Below are positions 33,881 to 41,237 of a stretch of DNA of 64,000 nucleotides, piece by piece. The DNA lies in contig NZ_FOTK01000033.1 of the NCBI RefSeq assembly GCF_900114535.1, positions 1 to 64,000 on the forward strand, in the 5' to 3' direction. Positions within the stretch are counted from its first letter, which is position 1, and every line of letters begins with the position of its first letter. A program made the translations under genes and the position numbers. This DNA comes from Methylobacterium pseudosasicola. Lineage in GTDB: Bacteria; Pseudomonadota; Alphaproteobacteria; Rhizobiales; Beijerinckiaceae. The notes below the pieces were generated by a model. That model did no database searches and was not told where the DNA came from. It saw only the letters and a list, made by a program, of their open reading frames with translations.

Positions 33881-36421
33881 ATGCTCGCACCGACACCGAA
33901 CCGTGAGCCGCGCCTCCTGGTGCGGATGGCGGCCAAGCCGGCCACCAAGGAGGCGGCGATCCGCGAAGCGGCGCAGCTCCTCGCCGCTTCCGGCTGCATC
34001 GAGGCGGCCTACGGCGAGAGCATGCTGCGCCGGGAGGCGGTGGCGAATACCTATCTCGGCCACGGCGTCGTCATCCCGCACGGAATGGTCGACGACCGGC
34101 ACTTCGTCCGGGAGAGCGGGCTGGCGGTACTGCAGGTGCCGGAGGGCGTCTTCTGGCACCACGGACAGGTGGCCTATCTCGTTGTTGCCATCGCGGCCCA
34201 GTCCGATACCCACATCACGGTGCTGCGCCGCCTCACCCGCCTGATCCAGGACGAGGCGCGGCTGGAGCGGCTGCGCACCACGAAGCGCGAGGCCGACCTC
34301 GTCGCGGCGCTCACCGAGGACGCCGCCACCGGCGTCTCCGGCCCGGTGACGGACCTGCGCCAGCGCTTCGACTGGACCGTCGATTATCCCGCCGGCCTGC
34401 ATGCCCGGCCTGCCGCACGCTGGGTCGAGGTGGCAAAAGCCTGTCCGGCCCGGATCCAGGTCCGCCACGAGGCGCAGGTCGCCGACGCCAAGAGTCTGAT
34501 CGGCCTGCTCCAGCTCGGCCTGCGCTGCGGCGATACGGTCACGATCTCCGCTGAAGGTGACGACGAGGCTGGGGCTCTCGCCAGGGTTTGCGCCGCGATC
34601 ACGGGCCTGAGCGCCGGCGAGAAGGCGGCAGCGCAGCGGGCGACCGAGGCCGCCGCGAAGGCCGCGGGGCCGGTCGCCGGCTGGAACCCGTCCGATGCGC
34701 CCAAAATCATTGCCGGGATCGGGGCCAGCCCCGGCATCGCCATCGGGCCGATCCACGTCCTGGCCGGCGCGGAGATCGTCGTCCCGGATGAGCCCGAGCC
34801 CTTGACCACCGGGGGCGACCGCCTGCACCGGGCGCTGGGGGCCACCGCCGACCAGCTGAAGGCGCTGGCCGACGACACCGAGCGGCGCCTCGGCAAGGCC
34901 GATGCCGGCATTTTCCGGGCGCAGGCCGAGCTGATCGCCGACACGGACCTGATCACCCTGGCCTGCCAGCTGATGGTGGAGGGGCACGGCGTCGCCTATG
35001 CCTGGAATACGGCGGTCGACCGCATCGCCAACCAGCTCGCAGCTCTGGGCAATCCGGTGCTCGCCGGGCGCGCCGCGGACCTGCGCGACGTCGGCCGCCG
35101 GGTGCTGGCGCAGATCGATCCGGCCCTGAAGAGCGGTCACGACCTGCCGGACCGCCCCTGCATCCTGATCGCCCCCGACCTCGCCCCCTCCGACACGGCC
35201 GGGCTCGAGCCGGCGCGGGTGCTAGGGCTCGCCACGGCCCAGGGCGGTCCGACTTCCCACACCGCCATCCTGGCGCGCACCCTTGGGATTCCAGCGATCG
35301 TGGCCGGCGGCCCCGGCCTGCTGGCCCTCGCCAACCGCTCGGACGCGATCCTCGACGGCGCCACCGGTCGTCTCTACCTCGACCCGAGCGCGGCCGACAT
35401 CGCCTCGGCGCAAGCCTGGCGGGAGCGGCAGCCCGCCCAGGCCGAGGCCGAATCGCGTGAGCGCGCCTTGCCTGCCCGCATCCGGGATGGCCACGTTGTC
35501 GCGATCGGCGCGAACGTGAACAATCCCGAGCAGGTACCCTTCGCCCTCGACCAGGGTGCCGAGGGCGTCGGCCTGATGCGCACCGAGTTCCTGTTCCTGG
35601 AGCGGGGCGAGACGCCCGGCGAGGACGACCAGTACGCTACCTACCGGGCAATGCTGAAGGCCCTCGACGGGCGCCCGCTGATCGTGCGCACCCTCGATAT
35701 CGGCGGCGACAAGCAGGTTTCGCACCTGCGGCTGCCCAAGGAGGAGAACCCCTTCCTGGGCGTGCGGGGCGCCCGCCTGCTCCTGCGCCGGCCGGACCTG
35801 CTGGAGCCGCAGCTGCGCGCCCTGTACCGGGCCGCCCGGGACCATATCGGCCCCGGCGCCCCGGCCGGGCAGGAGGCGCCGCTCTTGATCATGATGCCGA
35901 TGATCACCTCGGTGCCGGAGGTGCTACGGCTGCGGGCGATCACCGAGGGCATCCGGGCCGAGATCGGCGCGCCGCCGGTGCCGCTCGGCATCATGATCGA
36001 GGTACCGGCCGCCGCGATCCAAGCCGACGCGTTGGCCCGCCACTGCGACTTCTTCTCGATCGGCACCAACGACCTTACGCAATACGCCCTGGCCATCGAC
36101 CGCCAGAACACCGAGCTGGCCCCGGAGGCCGATTCCCTGCACCCGGCGGTGCTGCGGCTGATCCGCATGACCTGCGAAGGCGCCGCGCGCCACGGGCGCT
36201 TCGTCGGCGTCTGCGGGGGCATCGCCGGCGATCCGTTCGGCGCCTGCCTACTGGCGGGGCTCGGCGTGCACGAATTGTCGATGACCCCGCGCGACCTGCC
36301 CGGCGTCAAGGCACGCCTGCGCGCGGCGGAGATGGATGCGCTCAAGGCGCTCGCGACCCGCGCCTGCGACCAGGAAGACGCCGCCGCGGTGCGCGCCCTG
36401 GATCCGGGGGAAGCCGCATGA
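33881..36421 (+). CDS. fruB: Fructose PTS multiphosphoryl protein: EIIA-HPr-EI fusion
   Basis: An 846-residue soluble protein carrying three phosphotransfer domains in order. The EIIA-fructose domain has active-site His67 in VVIPHGMVDD. The HPr domain has His174 in PAGLHARPAAR. Enzyme I has His460 in GGPTSHTAILAR, followed by the PEP-binding barrel (MRTEFLFLERG, GTNDLTQYALA). All three His residues are present, so one chain can pass phosphate from PEP to FruA. This fusion is known in Rhodobacter and Xanthomonas. ATG 33881 follows GGGAGGAG. It overlaps fruK by four bases. Confidence 0.95.
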   Translation: MLAPTPNREPRLLVRMAAKPATKEAAIREAAQLLAASGCIEAAYGESMLRREAVANTYLGHGVVIPHGMVDDRHFVRESGLAVLQVPEGVFWHHGQVAYLVVAIAAQSDTHITVLRRLTRLIQDEARLERLRTTKREADLVAALTEDAATGVSGPVTDLRQRFDWTVDYPAGLHARPAARWVEVAKACPARIQVRHEAQVADAKSLIGLLQLGLRCGDTVTISAEGDDEAGALARVCAAITGLSAGEKAAAQRATEAAAKAAGPVAGWNPSDAPKIIAGIGASPGIAIGPIHVLAGAEIVVPDEPEPLTTGGDRLHRALGATADQLKALADDTERRLGKADAGIFRAQAELIADTDLITLACQLMVEGHGVAYAWNTAVDRIANQLAALGNPVLAGRAADLRDVGRRVLAQIDPALKSGHDLPDRPCILIAPDLAPSDTAGLEPARVLGLATAQGGPTSHTAILARTLGIPAIVAGGPGLLALANRSDAILDGATGRLYLDPSAADIASAQAWRERQPAQAEAESRERALPARIRDGHVVAIGANVNNPEQVPFALDQGAEGVGLMRTEFLFLERGETPGEDDQYATYRAMLKALDGRPLIVRTLDIGGDKQVSHLRLPKEENPFLGVRGARLLLRRPDLLEPQLRALYRAARDHIGPGAPAGQEAPLLIMMPMITSVPEVLRLRAITEGIRAEIGAPPVPLGIMIEVPAAAIQADALARHCDFFSIGTNDLTQYALAIDRQNTELAPEADSLHPAVLRLIRMTCEGAARHGRFVGVCGGIAGDPFGACLLAGLGVHELSMTPRDLPGVKARLRAAEMDALKALATRACDQEDAAAVRALDPGEAA

Positions 36422-37362
36422 GCGCGATCATCACCCTCACCCTGAACCCGGCGATCGACCAGACTGTCATCCTCGACGCCCTGGTGCCCGGCACTGTCCA
36501 CCGGGCGCGTGCCGTGACAGCCCATGCCGGCGGCAAGGGCGTCAACGTCGCGTGCTGCTTGGCGGATTGGGGGCTATCGGTCATGGCGGCCGGAATTCTG
36601 GGCGCCGACAATGCCGGCCCGTTCGACCAGGTGCTCGTCGCGAAGGGCATCGCCGACGGCTTCATCCGGATCCCGGGCGAGACCCGGACCAACCTGAAGC
36701 TCCTGGACCGGCACTCCGGCGACACCACCGACATCAACCAGCCTGGCCTCGCGGTGATGGGTGAGGCTTTCGCGAAGGCTCAGGCCGCTTTGCTTGAGCG
36801 GGTGAAGCCCGGCACCCTGGTGGTGCTGGCCGGAAGCCTGCCAGGATCATTGCCGCCGGGGACCTATGCGGATCTCACCCGACTCCTGAAGACCCGGGGC
36901 GCATGGGTGATCCTAGATGCCTCCGGCGACGCCCTCACCGCCGCGCTGGCGGCGGATCCGCTGCCTTACGCAGTCAAGCCGAACCGGCATGAGCTGGAGG
37001 ACTGGGCCGGCCGGCCGCTTCCCGGGATCGGCGACGTGCGGGAGGCGGCCTCTCTCCTGCGGGCGCGTGGCATCCCGATGGTGGCGGTGTCCCTCGGGGC
37101 TGAGGGGGCGCTGTTCCTCACTGAGCACGGCGTCGTTCACGCCCATCCGCCCGCGACGCAGGTGACGAGCACGGTCGGAGCGGGCGACGCCCTGGTGGCC
37201 GGACTCGTGGCCGCTCTCGAGGCCGGCCTGGATCTCACTGGCACCGCCCGGCTCGCCCTCGCTTTCGCGGCTGGGAAGCTCACCCAGGAGGGCGCCAGCC
37301 TGCCCCCGCGCGACGCTGTCGAGGCCATCGCCCGGACGATCCGGGTCGAGCCGCTGAACTGA
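36418..37362 (+). CDS. fruK: 1-phosphofructokinase
   Basis: A 314-residue PfkB-family kinase converting fructose-1-phosphate to fructose-1,6-bisphosphate in the cytosol. Seen: LTLNPAIDQTVILDALVPG at the start, HAGGKGVNVACCLADWG, the second PfkB signature region VTSTVGAGDALVAGLVAAL with the catalytic Asp, and VVLAGSLPGSLPPG. The ATG overlaps the fruB stop (ATGA), so translation is coupled. It is placed between the phosphotransfer protein and the membrane permease, the canonical fruBKA order. Confidence 0.95.
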   Translation: MSAIITLTLNPAIDQTVILDALVPGTVHRARAVTAHAGGKGVNVACCLADWGLSVMAAGILGADNAGPFDQVLVAKGIADGFIRIPGETRTNLKLLDRHSGDTTDINQPGLAVMGEAFAKAQAALLERVKPGTLVVLAGSLPGSLPPGTYADLTRLLKTRGAWVILDASGDALTAALAADPLPYAVKPNRHELEDWAGRPLPGIGDVREAASLLRARGIPMVAVSLGAEGALFLTEHGVVHAHPPATQVTSTVGAGDALVAGLVAALEAGLDLTGTARLALAFAAGKLTQEGASLPPRDAVEAIARTIRVEPLN

Positions 37363-37409
37363 GCGCGGTCCCGGATCAGCGTAAGCGACTCAAAAATAGG
37401 GAGGAAACC

Positions 37410-39155
37410 ATGGCGCGGTTGCTGGCGGTGGTCGAAGGCGGCGAACGCTCGACCCTTGCCGTCCTGGCGGTGGAGACGCTCCGCAAAGCGGCGGCCCGGC
37501 GCGACCAGCCGGTCGCCCTGGAACTGCGCGGCGCCCCGGGCGCCAACCCGCTGCCGGAGGATGCGATCCGCGACGCCGGGGCGGTGCTGCTGGTCGGCGC
37601 CGGCGATCTCGGTGCCGGCCGCTTCGGCGCGCTCCGGAAGGCACATGCGGCGATTGAGGAGGTGCTCACCGACGTGGACGGCGTGCTCGACCGGGCCCTG
37701 GCCGACACGGCCGCTGCGCCGGCCGGTCTGGCGGCTTCGGCCAATCCCAAGAAAATCGTGGCGGTGACCTCCTGCCCGACCGGCATCGCCCACACCTTCA
37801 TGGCGGCCGAGGGTCTCCAGGCGGCGGCCGAGGCGCTCGGCCACGCGATCCGGGTGGAGACCCAAGGCTCGGTCGGCGCCCGCGATACCCTGACGGAAGC
37901 CGAGATCGCGAACGCCGATTTGGTGCTGATCGCCGCCGATACCGGTGTCGACCGGGCGCGTTTTGCCGGCAAGCGGGTCTATGCCGCCACCACCAAGGCG
38001 GCGATCCGCGACGGCAAGGGCTTGATCGCGACGGCCCTGGCAGAGGCCAAGGTTCAGCCGGCAGAAGGGGCAGAGGCCGGCTCCGCGCCGGCACGCCCTG
38101 AGGCGGCCGAGCGGCAGGCCGGCGCCTATAAGCACCTGATGACCGGCGTCTCGTTCATGCTGCCCTTCGTAGTGGCGGGCGGCCTGCTCATCGCGCTCGC
38201 CTTCGCGGTCGGCGGCATCGACGCCATGGCGCCCGGCAATGCCGGCACGCTGGGCTACGCGCTCGGCCAGATCGGCGCGAAGGGCGCCTTTGCGCTGATC
38301 GTGCCGGCGCTGGCCGGCTACATCGCCTACTCGATCGCCGACCGCCCGGGCATCGCCCCCGGCATGATCGGCGGCATGCTGGCGGCGAACCTCCAGGCCG
38401 GCTTCCTCGGCGGCATCGCGGCGGGTTTCATCGCCGGCTACACGGCGCGCTTTCTCAACCGGTATATCCGGCTGCCCCGCACCTTGGAGGGGCTGAAGCC
38501 GGTCCTGATCCTGCCGCTGCTCGCGACCACGATCACCGGCCTGCTGATGATCTACGTGGTCGGTGTGCCCGTGGCGGCGGCGCTCGCGGCGCTGACCGGC
38601 TGGCTCAAGGGCATGCAGGGGGCGAGCGCGCTCGTCCTCGGCCTCGTGCTCGGCGGGATGATGGCGATCGACATGGGCGGCCCGATCAATAAGGCCGCCT
38701 ACGCCTCGGCCGCGGCCCTGCTCTCCTCAGGGGTCGACGCGCCCATGGCGGCGGTGATGCTCGGCGGCATGACGCCCCCGCTCGGCCTCGCCCTGGCGAC
38801 CCGCCTGTTCCCGGGTCGCTTCACGGCCCCGGAGCGCGAGGCCGGAGGCGCCGCCGCCGTGCTCGGCGCGGCCTTCATCACCGAGGGGGCAATCCCGTTT
38901 GCGGCAGCCGATCCGCTGCGGGTGATCCCGGCCCTGGTGGCCGGCTCGTCCGTGGCCGGGGCGCTGGCGCTCACCCTCGGAGTCACCCTGAAGGTGCCTC
39001 ATGGCGGACTGTTCATCCTGCCGATCCCGAACGCGGTCACCCATCTCGGCGCCGCGATCCTGGCGCTGACCGCCGGCACCGTCATCACCGCGCTGATGAT
39101 CGGTGTCCTCAAGAAGGGCCGGATCGGTCCGCTCCACGAGGGTGGCGTTGAGTAG
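37410..39155 (+). CDS. fruA: Fructose PTS permease, EIIB'BC
   Basis: A 581-residue permease. Residues 1-100 are a degenerate EIIB' domain without the active Cys. The true EIIB follows, with phosphorylated Cys122 in VTSCPTGIAHTFMAAEGL. From about 235 comes the EIIC membrane domain (KHLMTGVSFMLPFVVAGGLL, GPINKAAYASAAALLS, ITEGAIPFAAADP). It transports and phosphorylates fructose at C1. ATG 37410 is behind GGGAGG; the gap from fruK is 47 bases. Confidence 0.94.
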   Translation: MARLLAVVEGGERSTLAVLAVETLRKAAARRDQPVALELRGAPGANPLPEDAIRDAGAVLLVGAGDLGAGRFGALRKAHAAIEEVLTDVDGVLDRALADTAAAPAGLAASANPKKIVAVTSCPTGIAHTFMAAEGLQAAAEALGHAIRVETQGSVGARDTLTEAEIANADLVLIAADTGVDRARFAGKRVYAATTKAAIRDGKGLIATALAEAKVQPAEGAEAGSAPARPEAAERQAGAYKHLMTGVSFMLPFVVAGGLLIALAFAVGGIDAMAPGNAGTLGYALGQIGAKGAFALIVPALAGYIAYSIADRPGIAPGMIGGMLAANLQAGFLGGIAAGFIAGYTARFLNRYIRLPRTLEGLKPVLILPLLATTITGLLMIYVVGVPVAAALAALTGWLKGMQGASALVLGLVLGGMMAIDMGGPINKAAYASAAALLSSGVDAPMAAVMLGGMTPPLGLALATRLFPGRFTAPEREAGGAAAVLGAAFITEGAIPFAAADPLRVIPALVAGSSVAGALALTLGVTLKVPHGGLFILPIPNAVTHLGAAILALTAGTVITALMIGVLKKGRIGPLHEGGVE

Positions 39156-39768
39156 CTCCCGCCGGAGATCAAGAGGCGTCTGAGGTGCCCCCAGCGACGG
39201 CAAAGGCTCCCTCCTCAAGCAACGATCGGAGGCCGCAGGCTTGGCAACGCTTCGAGACCGGTTGACTGGCCTGACCAGCTAACGTTGGACCGGGCTGATC
39301 GGGAGGACCAACTGGGACTAGAGGAGTTGGAGATGAAGCGAGAATTGTGGATCGGTGTCGATCCAAAATCTTGGCATAACTGTCGATAATCATTTTATGG
39401 AAGGACAAAAATTTAACTTTGAGTGGGGTCATGATTGGCGCTGATCGCGCCCCACCTCTCAGGGCATTTTGACCGAAGCCACGATGACTTCATCAGATCT
39501 GTAGGAGGGAGCATCGTTCGACGCCGATCCGAAGCCGTCCAAAATTGCGACTCAGTATGGAAAGTGGACTTTGAAATTTCAGGCCGCCGCGGAAAATCGA
39601 AATCTAAATCACCATAGCCGTACTAACGACAACGATCAATATCCGAAATGGAACGTGATGATAGATCCATAATCGACGGTATAATATTATTCCTTGGTGA
39701 TGTTTAACTCCTTCGTTCGCATGTCGATTTCAAGTATTAATTGCCTTATTCCATCAACGAGAACTTTG
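39156..39768. other. Gap with IS remnant and A/T-rich segment
   Basis: The first 110 bases are GC-rich fru trailer. An IS3 end remnant follows at 39267-39342. From about 39343 to 39768 the base composition falls well below the flanks, with homopolymer runs and no convincing gene. A 60-codon frame at 39435-39617 has no recognisable domain. The sequence could be the flank of a lost mobile element. Confidence 0.55.
39267..39342 (+). mobile_element. Remnant of an IS3-family end, related to the element at 1-331
   Basis: These 76 bases match the terminus, leader and first codons of the IS at 1-331 at 63 of 76 positions without gaps, by my count. They include TGGCCTGACC, TTGGACCGGGCTGAT and GAGGAGTTGGAGATGAAGCGAG in parts. 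After ATGAAGCGAG the similarity stops and the frame closes after eighteen codons, so no transposase survives. Confidence 0.75.
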
Positions 39769-40800
39769 TTACAAATCGCAACAATAGACCTCGCACTCGC
39801 CTTTGCCCTTGAGAGCGATTTTGCCGACGGAGCGGATCGCGCCGCCGTCCTGCACGCGACTGGAGGCCTCCTCCGATAGGTGAACGGCACATCCGTCCCC
39901 GAGCGTGCAGAGACGCGCGGCGACGTTCACTGTGTCGCCCCAGAGATCGAAGGTAAATTTGGATCGGCCGACGATGCCGCCGACGACCGAGCCGATATGG
40001 ATACCGGCCCGGATCCGCCAGCCGGTGGAGCCATCCGCTGCGATGGCGACCATGTCCTCCGCGCAGCGGACGGCCGCGGTCACCGGGTCGGCATGGGGTG
40101 ACAAGAGGTTAGCGGTCGCCATGAAGGCATCACCGATCGTTTTGATTTTCTCCATGCCGTGCCGGTGTGCCACCACCTCGAAGGCTTCGGCAAGACGCTG
40201 GACTTCGGCCACGACCGCTTCGGGGCTCTGGGCATGGCACCAAGCCGTGAACCCGACGAGATCGATGAACAGCACCGCGACATCGTCGAAGAGCCGGGGC
40301 TTGACCTGCCCGGTCGTCATCAACTCGCTTACGGCCGCAACGGGCAGGATCGCGTGGAGCAATTCGTCGGCGCGCTTCCTTTGGTGCTCGATGGCGTCGA
40401 GATGCGCCATCTCCCGATCGTGGAGGCGCTTCCTGTCGAGGCACGCGCGGACCCGGGCTTCGAGCAGCACCGGCTCGAACGGCTTCGGCAGATAATCCTC
40501 AGCGCCCATCTCGATGCAGCGCACGACGCTGCTGATCTCTGTCAGCGCCGAGATCATGACCACCGGGGTATGACGCAGCCGATCATGCGCCTTGATGCGG
40601 TCCAGCACGGCGTAGCCGTCGAGGATCGGCATCATCACGTCCAGCAGGACTAGGTCGAACGGCTCGGCGTTGAGAAGATCCAGGGCCACGCGCCCGTTCG
40701 CCGCTCGGACGCTCGCGTGCCCGAGAAGCTCCAGTTCCTGCTCCAGCAGGTCGAGGTTGAAGGCTTCGTCGTCGACGATGAGGATGCGCGCTGGGTCCAC
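39769..40800 (-). CDS. Response regulator with class III adenylate/guanylate cyclase output
   Basis: A 343-residue two-domain protein. Residues 1-125 are a receiver with phosphorylatable Asp54 in LVLLDVMMP. A helical linker leads to a class III cyclase domain at about 165-340. The cyclase keeps metal ligands Asp180 (LFIDLVGFT) and Asp224 (TIGDAFMA), the lysine-containing EKIK segment, and WGDTVNVAARL with the transition-state Asn and Arg. It is therefore likely an active phosphorylation-controlled cAMP producer. It is last in a minus-strand set behind a receiver and a hybrid kinase. Confidence 0.92.
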   Translation of the reverse strand: MDPARILIVDDEAFNLDLLEQELELLGHASVRAANGRVALDLLNAEPFDLVLLDVMMPILDGYAVLDRIKAHDRLRHTPVVMISALTEISSVVRCIEMGAEDYLPKPFEPVLLEARVRACLDRKRLHDREMAHLDAIEHQRKRADELLHAILPVAAVSELMTTGQVKPRLFDDVAVLFIDLVGFTAWCHAQSPEAVVAEVQRLAEAFEVVAHRHGMEKIKTIGDAFMATANLLSPHADPVTAAVRCAEDMVAIAADGSTGWRIRAGIHIGSVVGGIVGRSKFTFDLWGDTVNVAARLCTLGDGCAVHLSEEASSRVQDGGAIRSVGKIALKGKGECEVYCCDL

Positions 40801-40846
40801 GGGTCTCGCTCTCTCCGGGCCGAAGCCGCTTTGGGGTCGCCCGCGC

Positions 40847-41206
40847 TCAGTCGAGCCAATGCCGCAGCTTGGCGAACAGCAGATCTTCGTCGACGGGTTT
40901 CGTCATGAAGTCGTCGCAGCCCGCCGCCCTGGCCTTGTCCGCGTCGCCGCTCATGGCGTTGGCGGTGATCGCGATGATGGGAATGCGCGCTGTCGCCGGA
41001 TCGGACTTGATGCGCCGCGTCGCCTCCCAGCCGTCGATCACCGGCAGCGAGAGGTCCATCAGAATAAGATCCGGAGCGTGGCTGGCGGCCATCGCGACGC
41101 CGGCACCGCCGTCGACCGCGATCACCAGCGTGTAGTCGTCCTCCAGAAGCTGCGTCAGCAGATCGCGATTCAGCTCGACGTCTTCGACGATCAGGATGGT
41201 CTTCAT
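40847..41206 (-). CDS. Single-domain response regulator (CheY/DivK-like)
   Basis: A 119-residue stand-alone receiver. The acidic pocket has Glu8-Asp9 and phospho-acceptor Asp51 in LILMDLSLP, then the Thr and Lys switch residues in PIIAITANAM and FMTKPV. It carries no output domain and so should pass phosphate or signal by protein contact. It lies 46 bases before the cyclase gene and 31 after the hybrid kinase, so the three are likely one operon. Confidence 0.93.
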   Translation of the reverse strand: MKTILIVEDVELNRDLLTQLLEDDYTLVIAVDGGAGVAMAASHAPDLILMDLSLPVIDGWEATRRIKSDPATARIPIIAITANAMSGDADKARAAGCDDFMTKPVDEDLLFAKLRHWLD

Positions 41207-41237
41207 CCGGCCACCCCTTCGAAGGCTGCGGCGGCGC

